From: JBHIBC01 sp046758905
GTDB lineage: Bacteria; Acidobacteriota; Polarisedimenticolia; Gp22-AA2
Direction of reading: 5' to 3'
NCBI GenBank assembly: GCA_046758905.1
Contig: JBHIBC010000006.1
Span: 7,150-71,149, forward strand
Length of the DNA: 64,000 nt
The first letter of the stretch is position 1, and every line of letters starts with the position of its first letter. The translations under genes were made by a program, and so were the position numbers. The notes beneath the pieces were generated by a model. It was not told the DNA's origin, did no database searches, and saw only the letters and a program-made list of their open reading frames with translations. This document shows positions 27,816 to 36,128 of this stretch, in pieces.

Positions 27816-28172
27816 CGGGCCGATCCTAGGCCGTCCGCGCCGCTCCGGGCAACTCTCCCGCGCGGGTGTCGATCGGGCCCGCCGCGAAACGCTTGCGCCG
27901 GCATCACGGTGCGGCCACCTGCCCACGCAGGATTTTCGCCCTGGGGGCGGCGGGGGCCCGAAAAATTCCGCCGCGCGGGCCCGGCACGCGCTTTGCGTGC
28001 CCGCGCCGCAGGGTCCATAGCCCCGCGGGCGCGAGCCCGCGAACAGTGCCGGCATTCTGAAAACTACTACAGCACCGCTCAGCGAGCCGGACGGCGGGAG
28101 GCGGAAAGCCGCCTGTGGAACCGGGGGATCGGCCCGCCGCGCCGGGCCCCCCGGCTCGCGCGGGGGCGCGTC
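27816..28172. other. Divergent intergenic region with sigma-54 promoter and hairpins
   Basis: A 357-base gap between the radical SAM gene (minus) and the first gene of the cytochrome island (plus). It holds a sigma-54-type promoter (27982-27997) that is itself a perfect 7-base inverted repeat, and a second perfect repeat, CGCGGGC / GCCCGCG, with a GCGA tetraloop (28024-28041). The second hairpin would lie in the 5' untranslated RNA. I do not recognise a known riboswitch; a c-di-GMP (GEMM) aptamer was looked for because it often precedes cytochrome genes, and its core motifs are not seen. Confidence 0.55.
27982..27997 (+). promoter_or_regulatory. Sigma-54 (-24/-12) promoter P1, head of the cytochrome island
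   Basis: Reads CGGCACG-CGCT-TTGCG. The invariant GG (27983-27984) and GC (27995-27996) are exactly ten bases apart, and the core matches the consensus TGGCACG-N4-TTGC except the first T. It is 177 bases before the ATG of the one-haem Cys-rich protein. The site overlaps an inverted repeat, so the minus strand also has GG-N10-GC but lacks the TT of the -12 box. Confidence 0.7.
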
Positions 28173-29408
28173 ATGCGCGACAACCGAGGAGGCCGACGCC
28201 GTTCCGCGAGGAGAGGTCCGCTCGTCCTGCTGGCCCTGGGGCTGGGCACGGCCGCCGCCTACGGCACCAACGCCATACTCTCGGGGTTTCGACAGCACTA
28301 TCCCACGACGACGATCCCCGACTACACCGTATTGGTGAGCGGGGACGAGTGCCTCGACTGCCACAGCTCCTCGAAGCGGGCCGATCCCGGCAACGCCTAC
28401 CGCGAGGACCTGATCGCGACCAAGCTCGACAGAGAGATCGACTTCAGCGCGGTGGATTCCCTGGACAGCGACGGCGACGGGGTCCTCAACGCCATCGAGG
28501 CGACGCTGCCGCGGGTCGATTTCCCGACCGACATCGAGGGAGCGCGGCAGGTGGGCTACAACCCCGGGCTCATCGACTGCCCCCCGGACGCGGACGGCGC
28601 TCCGAGGCTCGGATACGACCCCGTGTCCATGCGGCACATCACCAACGTCCACGAGACCCCGCCCGGCGGGACGGTGTGGTCCAGCGAGATGCCCGGCGCC
28701 AACTGCGACGACGGGCTCGACAACGACTGTGACGGCGTCAGGGACGCCGAGGATCCGGATTGCCTCGCGTCGGGATGCGCGAGCGACGCGGACTGCGACG
28801 ATGGGCTGTTCTGCAACGGCGGGGAGACCTGCGAGGCGGGCACCGGTCGGTGTCTCGCGGGGATCCCGCCCGCCGTGGACGACGCGATCGACTGCACCGT
28901 GGACTTCTGCGAAGAGGACCTCGACGCGATCGTCCACAGCCCGAGCGATGCGCGCTGCGACGACGGGCTGTTCTGCAACGGCGCCGAGATCTGCGACGCG
29001 GCCTCGGGCTGCACGGCGGGAACGGCTCCCTGCGCACCCGGCGAGGCCTGCGACGAGGAGGAGGACAGATGCGGCGCGGGGGCGCTCGATCTCGACATCG
29101 TCGGCTTCCGGGCCCCCCATCGGCTGAGCCTGTCGCGGCGCGTGCGCGACATCGTCCTGGTGGTGAAGAACGGCGGCGCGGTGGAGGGGACCGCGACGGC
29201 CGTCCTGACCAGCGTCAATCCCGACACCGGGGCGATGCTCGTCCGGCCGCCGCTGGCCGTCTCCGATCCGGTCGGAGACGGCAGGTCCTCGTTCACCTTC
29301 CCCTTCCCGGTGAGCCTGGGCACCGGGACGATCGTCCACACCGTGACCATCGAGGACGGGGACCCCGATGACGACACGGCGAGCGACATCACGGTCGTGG
29401 TCCCGTGA
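28173..29408 (+). CDS. Exported one-haem protein with MopE-type Cys-rich repeats
   Basis: A 411-residue secreted protein I cannot assign to a characterised function. An Arg-rich N-terminus and hydrophobic segment (about 15-30) serve as signal or anchor. One haem motif, CLDCH, follows near residue 65, then an EF-hand-like DSDGDGVLNAIE. Next is a MopE-like metal-binding motif (CDDGLDNDCDG with a following DPDC), and two Cys-rich repeats beginning CDDGLFCNG. The C-terminal 110 residues look like a CARDB-type Ig domain. It is first in the cytochrome island, behind a sigma-54 promoter. It may be a surface protein that binds metal and carries an electron, which is speculative. Confidence 0.75.
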   Translation: MRDNRGGRRRSARRGPLVLLALGLGTAAAYGTNAILSGFRQHYPTTTIPDYTVLVSGDECLDCHSSSKRADPGNAYREDLIATKLDREIDFSAVDSLDSDGDGVLNAIEATLPRVDFPTDIEGARQVGYNPGLIDCPPDADGAPRLGYDPVSMRHITNVHETPPGGTVWSSEMPGANCDDGLDNDCDGVRDAEDPDCLASGCASDADCDDGLFCNGGETCEAGTGRCLAGIPPAVDDAIDCTVDFCEEDLDAIVHSPSDARCDDGLFCNGAEICDAASGCTAGTAPCAPGEACDEEEDRCGAGALDLDIVGFRAPHRLSLSRRVRDIVLVVKNGGAVEGTATAVLTSVNPDTGAMLVRPPLAVSDPVGDGRSSFTFPFPVSLGTGTIVHTVTIEDGDPDDDTASDITVVVP

Positions 29409-29565
29409 CGCCGGCCCGCACACCGGCGGACGCGAGCGTCGAGGCGACCCGCTCGCCGCGGGGCGCGGGTTGAACGGGGCTTTACGTCGAGACCGCCACA
29501 CCGCCGGCGGGGGCCGGGACCCGCGCCGGCCGGCAAGCAACGGAGCATGGACAGGGAGGTGTCGC

Positions 29566-30153
29566 ATGCGGTGTTCCTCGGGCTTATCCGGTCTGGCTTT
29601 GCTGTCCACCGTCCTGCTCTCGATGCCGCCGCTCCTGGCGGCGGAGGGAGCACACTCCTACGTGGGCTCCAAGAAGTGCAAGATGTGCCACATCAGGGAG
29701 TGGAAGTCCTGGTCCCAGACGAAGATGGCGAAGGCCTTCGAGCTGCTCAAGCCGGGGATCCGCGGGGAGCAGAAGGAGGCGGCCGGGCTGGATCCCGCGA
29801 AGGACTACACCGCGGATCCGGAATGCGTCTCCTGCCATTCCACGGGCTACGGGAAGCCCGGCGGCTTCGTGGATCTCGAGACCACCCCCGACCTCGCCGG
29901 CGTCGGGTGCGAGATGTGCCACGGCGCCGGGGGAACCTACACGCAAAAACAGTACATGAGCCTGCAGAACAAGAACTACAAGAAGCAGGATCTCGCGGCC
30001 GTCGGGCTGGTGGGGACGATCACCGCGCAGACCTGCCGGGGCCTGTGCCACAACAACAAGAGCCCCTTCGTCGGGGAGGACTACGTCTTCGACTTCGAGG
30101 CGAGACGCAACCAGGGCGCTCACGAGCGCTTTCCGCTGAAATACCAGCATTGA
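29566..30153 (+). CDS. Periplasmic tetrahaem cytochrome c (c554-like), one CX3CH site
   Basis: A 195-residue exported cytochrome with a clear signal peptide (cleavage near LLAAEG) and GGGAGG before the ATG. Three haem motifs are standard (CKMCH, CVSCH, CEMCH). The fourth reads CRGLCH, with three residues between the cysteines. The paralogue at 45425 has a normal CTACH at the matching place, followed by similar sequence (SP plus FxFDF), so the extra residue is a real difference rather than a misreading of frame. The fold resembles the cytochrome c554 family. It lies 17 bases ahead of actA and may carry electrons to or from alternative complex III. Confidence 0.88.
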   Translation: MRCSSGLSGLALLSTVLLSMPPLLAAEGAHSYVGSKKCKMCHIREWKSWSQTKMAKAFELLKPGIRGEQKEAAGLDPAKDYTADPECVSCHSTGYGKPGGFVDLETTPDLAGVGCEMCHGAGGTYTQKQYMSLQNKNYKKQDLAAVGLVGTITAQTCRGLCHNNKSPFVGEDYVFDFEARRNQGAHERFPLKYQH

Positions 30154-30170
30154 CGACGGCGGGCACGAGG

Positions 30171-30779
30171 GTGGCGGCTTCGGGGGGGGCGCTGTCGGGG
30201 CGTCGAGCGTCGCCCGGCCCGCCCGTTCGGGGGGCGCCCGCCGGAGCCGCCAGGCGCGCGCGCGCGGCCGGAGATCTCGGCACCTCCGGGGCAGGCCTGT
30301 CGTCTCTGGTGCTGCTCCTCGTGCTCGCCCCGATCGCATCCTGCGTCCGGCCCGGAGAGGGCGCGCCTGTGGAGCAGCCGATCGCGTTCAGCCACAGGAC
30401 CCACGCGGGCGATCACGATATCCCCTGTCTGTACTGCCACAGGTACGCGGAACGCTCGCCCGTCGCCGGCGTGCCCGCCGTCAACATCTGCATGGGCTGC
30501 CACGAGATCATCGGCGCGGACAGTCCGGAGGTCCAGGAGCTGACCGGGTTCTGGGAGCGGCAGGCGCCCATCGAGTGGATCAAGATCCACGACCTCCCCG
30601 ACTTCGTTCGCTTCACGCACAAGCGTCACGCGCGCGCGGGGGTGGGGTGCGAGGAATGCCATGGCCCGGTGCCGACCATGGAACGGATCCAAGCGGTCGG
30701 CGAGCTGACCATGGGATGGTGTCTCGAATGCCACAGGGATCGGGACGCGGAGGACGATTGTCTGATCTGCCATCACTGA
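30171..30779 (+). CDS. actA: Alternative complex III subunit ActA (pentahaem cytochrome c)
   Basis: ActA is the pentahaem cytochrome subunit of alternative complex III, the quinol-oxidising complex that replaces bc1. About 202 residues with five CXXCH motifs: CLYCH, CMGCH, CEECH, CLECH, CLICH, in the spacing of the cytochrome c7/ActA family (FSHRTHAGDHDIPCLYCH). A hydrophobic stretch ends in APIASC, a possible lipobox or anchor. The start is uncertain: I use GTG at 30171; a TTG at 30150 is also in frame. It begins the contiguous actABCDEF set. Confidence 0.88.
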   Translation: MAASGGALSGRRASPGPPVRGAPAGAARRARAAGDLGTSGAGLSSLVLLLVLAPIASCVRPGEGAPVEQPIAFSHRTHAGDHDIPCLYCHRYAERSPVAGVPAVNICMGCHEIIGADSPEVQELTGFWERQAPIEWIKIHDLPDFVRFTHKRHARAGVGCEECHGPVPTMERIQAVGELTMGWCLECHRDRDAEDDCLICHH

Positions 30780-30801
30780 ACCGCGCTGGGTCCGGCCCTC
30801 C

Positions 30802-33800
30802 ATGAGCTCCGCCATCGACCGGCGAAGCTTCCTGAACCTCATGGGCGCGGCGGGGCTCGCCACCTTCACGGGCTGCGGGGGCGAAGCGCCGACCAAGCGG
30901 ATCGTCCCCCACCTCGTCCAGCCCGAGGGCCTCGTGCCGGGGGTGACGACCCGGTACGCCTCCGTCTGCGGAGAGTGCCCTGCGGGCTGCGGCATCGTGG
31001 TCGCGACCCGCGACGGCAGGCCGATCAAGATCGAGGGCAATCCGGCTCACCCGAGAAGCCGGGGGGCCCTCTGCGCACGGGGCCAGGCCGCCCTGCAGGG
31101 GCTCTACAGCCCCGACAGAGTGAGGCACCCGCTCCGCAAGCCCGCCCGGGGAGGCTTCGCGAAGACCACCTGGGAGGAGTCGCTCGCCTCCCTGGGGGGA
31201 ACCCTGCGGGAGCTCGGGAGGGCGGGCTCGCTGGATCGGGTCGCGCTCGTGACCCCCCACCTCTCGGGATCGCTCGAGAGACTTGTCCGCATGTGGGTGA
31301 GCGAGCACCCCGGCGCGAGCCTTCACCGGCACGAGGCCATCTCCTACGAGCCGATCGTCAAGGCCGCCGAGATCTGCTTCGGACGAGCCGCGCTCCCGCG
31401 CTTCCGGATCGAGGACGCGGATTTGGTGGCATCCTTCGGCGCCGATTTTCTCGAGACCTGGCTGTCCCCCGTCGAGTATGCCGCCGCCTTCTCCCGCACG
31501 CGCGCCTACCGGGAGGGGAAGATCGGGCTGCTGATCTACATCGGCTCCCGGCACGGGCTCACCGCGGCCAACGCCGACGAGGTCGTCCCGATCAGGCCCG
31601 GCACCTGCGGCGCCCTCGCCCTGGGGATCATCAGGGTGATCCTCGAGGAGCGCCTTCGGAGCCTCCCGGCGCCCGTCGATCGGTCCGCGCTGAACGGTCT
31701 CGTCGCACCGTACGACGCGGCGGCGGTGTACCGGATCACCGACGTCCCGCCCGACAGGGTGATGAGCCTCGCCCGCCGGATCGCCCGCGCCCCGCGCTGC
31801 GTGGCTCTGCCGGGCGGCGTCGAGCACAGCGGCAGCAACGCGACCGAGAACGCCGTCGCCCTGAACCTTCTCAACTATGTCCTCGGCGCGTTCGGAAGCC
31901 TGATAGAGGTCCCCGACGACGGCCCCCTTCCGGCGGGGCCGGGGCTGAAGGATCTCCCGCGACTCATCGAGAGGATGCGAAGGGGCGAGATCGGGCTCCT
32001 CCTCCTGCTCGGTGTGAACCCGGCCTACAGCGTTCCCGCAGCATCCGGCTTTCTCGAGGGGCTCGAGCGCGTGCGGACCGTCGTCTGCTGCTCCGATGCG
32101 TTCAACGAGACCACGGCCGTAAGCGATCTGGTCCTCCCGATCCATCACCCCCTGGAGGCCTGGGGAGACTCCACGCCGGGAGCGGGCATCTACGGGCTGA
32201 TGCAGCCCGGGGTGCGTCCTCTGGGGGACTCCAGGCATCCCGGCGAGGTGCTCATCGGGATCGCCAGAGCGTCGGGCCTCGGGTCGGGGAAACTCTCCGT
32301 CTACGAGACCTACTACGACTTCCTCCTGGACGCCTGGAGGGAGCTGGCGCAGGCCCGCCACCGGTCGGCGCCCTTCGAGGGCTTCTGGGAGGCCGCCCTG
32401 AGACGGGGGGGATGGTTCACCGAGCCGGAGGTCCGGCCGGTGGCGCTCTCCCCGGACGCGTTCCGGATCCCCTACCGGGAGCCGACGATCGAGGACGCCC
32501 CGGGGCCGGACGGCCCGCAGGAGGGGCATGGGGCCCCCGCCGGGCGCGTCGCCACTCTGATCGTCTACCCGTCGCTCCTGAGGTACGACGGCCGGGGAGC
32601 CAACCGGTCGTGGCTGCAGGAGGTCCCGGACCCGGTGCTCCAGAATGTCTGGGGCAGCTGCGTCGAGGTGTCCACGTCCACCGCCGCCGACATGGGGCTC
32701 AGCAGCGGGGACGTGGTCCGGGTCAGCTCGGCCCACGGGTCCATCGAGTGTCCGGTCTACGTCTCCGGCCTGGTCTACTCCGGCGCGGTGGCGCTCGCGC
32801 TGGGGCAGGGGCACAGGGGCTACGGCCGCGGCGCGGACGGGGCCGGGGTGAACGCCCTGGACCTGCTGCCGCTGTCCCAGGACGAGCTGTCCGGGGGGCA
32901 GGCCTACCTGAGGGTGAAGGTCCGCCTGCAGAAGACCGGCAGGGTGGAGACCATTCCGACCCCTCAGGGCCACCCCTACGACGAGGGCCGGGGCGTCGTC
33001 CGGAGCATCAGTCTCGCCTCCATGGTGGAGCTGACGAGCGGGCGGAGGGGGCGACCCGGCGATGCGGAGCACGGGTTCAGGGACCTCCTGGAGCCGCACG
33101 AGCACCCGAAGCACCGATGGGGCATGGCGATCGACCTGAACGCCTGCATCGGGTGCAGCGCCTGCGTGGTCGCCTGCTACGCCGAGAACAACATCCCCGT
33201 CGTCGGCAAGGAGCAGTTTCGGATCGGCCGGGAGATGGCGTGGATCCGGATCGAGAGGTTTCTCCGCGAGGATCGCCCGGGAGACACGCGCTTCCTGCCG
33301 ATGCTCTGCCAGCAGTGCGAGAACGCTCCCTGCGAGCCGGTCTGCCCGGTCTACGCCACCTACCACACCGAGGAGGGCCTGAACGCGCAGGTCTACAACC
33401 GGTGCGTCGGGACGCGGTACTGCGCCAACAACTGCCCCTACAGCGCGCGGCGGTTCAACTGGTTCAGCTTCCGGTTCCCCGAGCCCCTCAACCTCCAGCT
33501 CAACCCCGACGTGACGGTTCGCTCCAAGGGCGTGATGGAGAAGTGCACCTTCTGCGTCCAGAGGATCGTCCTGGCGAAGGATCGGGCCAAGGATCAGGAC
33601 CGGGACGTGAAGGACGGCGAGATCGTGCCGGCGTGCGCCCAGACCTGCCCGACGAAGGCGATCACCTTCGGCGACCTGAAGGACCCCGACAGCCTGGTAT
33701 CGAGGAAGACGCGCGACCCCCGGGGCTACAGGGTGTTCGAGCACCTCAACACCAAGCCGGCGATCACATACCTGAAGAAGATAACCGCAGGTGACGGACT

Positions 33801-33807
33801 TGTCTGA
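30802..33807 (+). CDS. actB: Alternative complex III subunit ActB (molybdopterin-like plus Fe-S protein)
   Basis: A 1001-residue fusion of a molybdopterin-oxidoreductase-like domain and a four-cluster ferredoxin domain. The N-terminus has a twin-Arg motif (DRRSFLNLMG) and a Cys at 25 that could be lipidated. Domain B1 (about 50-740) keeps a CX2CX3C...C set (Cys56, 59, 63, 91), unusual since well-studied ActB proteins lack a B1 cluster. Domain B2 (about 770-980) has CIGCSACVVAC, CQQCENAPCEPVC, CVGTRYCANNC and CTFC...CAQTC. It should relay electrons from the quinol site in ActC to ActA/ActE haems. Its 3' end overlaps actC by 17 bases. Confidence 0.93.
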   Translation: MSSAIDRRSFLNLMGAAGLATFTGCGGEAPTKRIVPHLVQPEGLVPGVTTRYASVCGECPAGCGIVVATRDGRPIKIEGNPAHPRSRGALCARGQAALQGLYSPDRVRHPLRKPARGGFAKTTWEESLASLGGTLRELGRAGSLDRVALVTPHLSGSLERLVRMWVSEHPGASLHRHEAISYEPIVKAAEICFGRAALPRFRIEDADLVASFGADFLETWLSPVEYAAAFSRTRAYREGKIGLLIYIGSRHGLTAANADEVVPIRPGTCGALALGIIRVILEERLRSLPAPVDRSALNGLVAPYDAAAVYRITDVPPDRVMSLARRIARAPRCVALPGGVEHSGSNATENAVALNLLNYVLGAFGSLIEVPDDGPLPAGPGLKDLPRLIERMRRGEIGLLLLLGVNPAYSVPAASGFLEGLERVRTVVCCSDAFNETTAVSDLVLPIHHPLEAWGDSTPGAGIYGLMQPGVRPLGDSRHPGEVLIGIARASGLGSGKLSVYETYYDFLLDAWRELAQARHRSAPFEGFWEAALRRGGWFTEPEVRPVALSPDAFRIPYREPTIEDAPGPDGPQEGHGAPAGRVATLIVYPSLLRYDGRGANRSWLQEVPDPVLQNVWGSCVEVSTSTAADMGLSSGDVVRVSSAHGSIECPVYVSGLVYSGAVALALGQGHRGYGRGADGAGVNALDLLPLSQDELSGGQAYLRVKVRLQKTGRVETIPTPQGHPYDEGRGVVRSISLASMVELTSGRRGRPGDAEHGFRDLLEPHEHPKHRWGMAIDLNACIGCSACVVACYAENNIPVVGKEQFRIGREMAWIRIERFLREDRPGDTRFLPMLCQQCENAPCEPVCPVYATYHTEEGLNAQVYNRCVGTRYCANNCPYSARRFNWFSFRFPEPLNLQLNPDVTVRSKGVMEKCTFCVQRIVLAKDRAKDQDRDVKDGEIVPACAQTCPTKAITFGDLKDPDSLVSRKTRDPRGYRVFEHLNTKPAITYLKKITAGDGLV

Positions 33808-35134
33808 GCCGCTCCGGCCGGAGCTGACGTACGGGGAGGTCAACGCCGAGCTGATGCGCACCATCCGGGCGCCCGGACCGGCCTACTACGCCGGGCTGCT
33901 CGCGACCCTCGCGGGGTGTCTCATCGGCGCCTACTCGTGGTGGACGCAGATCTACTACGGCATGGGCGTCACGGGGCTGAACAATCCGGTCGGATGGGGG
34001 ATCTACATCACGAATTTCGTCTTCTGGGTGGGGATCGCGCACTCCGGCACCCTGGTCTCGGCCATACTCTTTCTCCTGCGGGCGAAGTGGCGCACCGCGA
34101 TCTATCGCAGCGCCGAGGCGATGACCGTGTTCGCCGTCCTGACGGCGGGGCTCTTCCCCCTCATCCACCTCGGTCGGGTGTGGCGCTTCTACTACCTGCT
34201 GCCCTACCCGAACGAGAGGCTGCTGTTCCCGAATTTCCGCTCGCCGCTCTGCTGGGACGTCTTCGCCGTGGTGACCTATCTCACGGTCAGCAGCATGTTC
34301 CTCTATCTCGGGATGATCCCCGACCTGGCCGCCTACAGGGACCACCACACGGGCTGGAGGAGAAGGCTGTACGGGATCCTGTCCCTACGCTGGAGGGGAT
34401 CCGGTGAGCAGTGGAGGCACTACTCCAGCGCCTACGCCTTCTTCGCCGCCCTCGCCACGCCGCTGGTCATCTCGGTCCACAGCATCGTCTCGTGGGACTT
34501 CGCCATGTCGGTCCTTCCCGGGTGGCACAGCACCATCTTCGCGCCCTATTTCGTCGCGGGCGCCATCCACTCCGGACTCTGCATGGTGATCATCATCCTG
34601 ATCCCCCTGCGGAGGATGTTCAAGCTCAAGGCGTTCATCTCGATCGACCACTTCGAGAACATCGCCAAGCTCATCATCCTGACCGGGATGATCGTCGGCT
34701 ACGCGTACCTCACGGAGATGGGCATCGCCTGGTACAGCGCCAACGATTTCGAGCAGGACGTCTTCCTGTACCGCCTGTTCGGGCACTACGCGCCGTTCAT
34801 GTGGATGATGCTGGTCTTCAACGCGGTGCTTCCCCTGACCTTCTTCATCCGGAGCGTGAGGAGGAACTTGTTCTGTCTCTTCCTGATCGCGGTGCTGGTC
34901 AACATCGGGATGTGGTCGGAGCGGTTCGTGATCGTGATCACGTCGCTCGGCCATGCGTTCGATCCCTTCGCGTGGGGGGAGTACCGCATGACCTGGGTCG
35001 AGGCGGGGATCACCATCGGCTCCTTCAGCTGGTTCTTCCTGCTCTTCCTGATCTTCATCAAGATGTTCCCCTGCGTCTCGATCACGGAGATGAAGGAGGC
35101 GCTCCCCCGGCCCGCGGGAGCGAGGACGGTCTGA
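33791..35134 (+). CDS. actC: Alternative complex III subunit ActC (NrfD-like quinol-binding membrane protein)
   Basis: A 447-residue integral membrane protein with about ten helices, of the NrfD/PsrC family. It begins at a GTG inside the actB end. The opening YGEVNAELMRTI and the NPVGWGIYITNFVFWVGIAHSGTL helix are characteristic of ActC. ActC is believed to bind quinol at the periplasmic side and to hold a possible proton path. It is followed three bases later by actD. Confidence 0.92.
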   Translation: MTDLSEPLRPELTYGEVNAELMRTIRAPGPAYYAGLLATLAGCLIGAYSWWTQIYYGMGVTGLNNPVGWGIYITNFVFWVGIAHSGTLVSAILFLLRAKWRTAIYRSAEAMTVFAVLTAGLFPLIHLGRVWRFYYLLPYPNERLLFPNFRSPLCWDVFAVVTYLTVSSMFLYLGMIPDLAAYRDHHTGWRRRLYGILSLRWRGSGEQWRHYSSAYAFFAALATPLVISVHSIVSWDFAMSVLPGWHSTIFAPYFVAGAIHSGLCMVIIILIPLRRMFKLKAFISIDHFENIAKLIILTGMIVGYAYLTEMGIAWYSANDFEQDVFLYRLFGHYAPFMWMMLVFNAVLPLTFFIRSVRRNLFCLFLIAVLVNIGMWSERFVIVITSLGHAFDPFAWGEYRMTWVEAGITIGSFSWFFLLFLIFIKMFPCVSITEMKEALPRPAGARTV

Positions 35135-35137
35135 GCC

Positions 35138-35641
35138 ATGAGGCACGCCGGCGTGCTGGGGATCTTCGACGACTTCGACTCCTTCATCCGGGCGCTGAAG
35201 GAGCTCAAGGGCATGGAGCCCGACAGGATCGTCACCTACACCCCGATCCCCTGCCACGAGGTCGCCGAGGCGCTGGACCTGCGGCCGAGCCCCATGCGGT
35301 ACTTCACCCTGGCCGGCGGGCTGCTCGGCTTCGCCGCGGGCGCCGCGCTGACGATCTACTGTCCGCTGGCCTATCCCCTGGTCGTGGGCGGAAAGCCGCT
35401 GATCTCCGTTCCGCCCTATCTGATCATCGCCTTCGAGCTGACGATCCTGTTCGCGACGATCGTCAGCGCGATCGGGTTCTTCGTGCTGTCCCCGTTCCGC
35501 GAGCCGGGCGCCGCACGAGCCTACGATCCGGGGTTCTCCGAGGACCGCTTCGGCGTGCTCGTCGCGAGCCGCCGGCTCGGCGCCTCGCGTCTAGAGGATG
35601 TGCTGAACCGACATGGGGCGGTGCAGACGCGTATCCAGTAG
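35138..35641 (+). CDS. actD: Alternative complex III subunit ActD (DUF3341)
   Basis: A 167-residue membrane protein with two helices (about 48-70 and 90-115) and the family patterns GVLGIFDDFDSFIRALKELK at the start and SPMRYFTLAGGLLGF before the first helix. ActD is a structural subunit conserved in alternative complex III loci. Its last 29 bases overlap the start of actE. Confidence 0.92.
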   Translation: MRHAGVLGIFDDFDSFIRALKELKGMEPDRIVTYTPIPCHEVAEALDLRPSPMRYFTLAGGLLGFAAGAALTIYCPLAYPLVVGGKPLISVPPYLIIAFELTILFATIVSAIGFFVLSPFREPGAARAYDPGFSEDRFGVLVASRRLGASRLEDVLNRHGAVQTRIQ

Positions 35642-36128
35642 GGCGCCCGTCCGCGCGGCGTTGCTCGGCGCGGCGTTGCTCGGCGCGGCGCTGATCGCCG
35701 GCTGCGGGCCGCCGGAGGGCTGGCCCTGGAGGCGGAACATGTTCGATTTCCCCGGGCCGCGCCCGCAGGAGGAGGCCCGGCGGCCCCCGGAGCACGTCCT
35801 GGCCGCGGACGGGACGGCCCGCGGCCCGGCGCCCGGCGCGGCGGGCAGGGGCGGGGCGCGAGGGTCCGTGGAGAGGGGGAAGGTGCTCTTCGAGCGGTAC
35901 TGCTCGGTCTGTCACGGCCCCCTGGGGACCGGGAGGGAGCTCACCGAGGACTACCCGACGCCGGATCTGACCGAGGAGGACTACCTGCTGCGATCGGATG
36001 GCGACATCTACGCGGTGATCGTGGACGGCGGGCTCAACATGCCGAGCTACCGAGATGCGCTCACGGAGCCCGACCGCTGGCTCGTGATCCGCTACCTGAG
36101 GACGCTGCAGAGATCCCATGCGAAGTGA
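35613..36128 (+). CDS. actE: Alternative complex III subunit ActE (monohaem cytochrome c lipoprotein)
   Basis: A 171-residue protein with an Ala/Leu-rich signal ending LIAGC, a lipobox, and one haem motif CSVCH near residue 94. The following MFDFPGPRPQEE and the C-terminal MPSY Met region, likely sixth haem ligand, are as in ActE. It should pass electrons from the complex to soluble or membrane-bound acceptors. The residues 45-85 linker is Pro/Ala/Gly-rich. It overlaps actF by 11 bases. Confidence 0.9.
   Translation: MGRCRRVSSRAPVRAALLGAALLGAALIAGCGPPEGWPWRRNMFDFPGPRPQEEARRPPEHVLAADGTARGPAPGAAGRGGARGSVERGKVLFERYCSVCHGPLGTGRELTEDYPTPDLTEEDYLLRSDGDIYAVIVDGGLNMPSYRDALTEPDRWLVIRYLRTLQRSHAK

Noticed and set aside
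30161..30176. A sixth sigma-54-like site (GGGCACG-AGGG-TGGCG) near the actA start
   Set aside because: GG and GC spacing is right, but the -12 box lacks TT and the site overlaps the chosen GTG start codon, so it could not drive actA from there.
30613..33864. A 1083-codon minus-strand frame opposite actB
   Set aside because: No recognisable motif; antisense shadow of a complete ActB. Similar long antisense frames occur at 48438-51368 and 26-2035 for the same reason.
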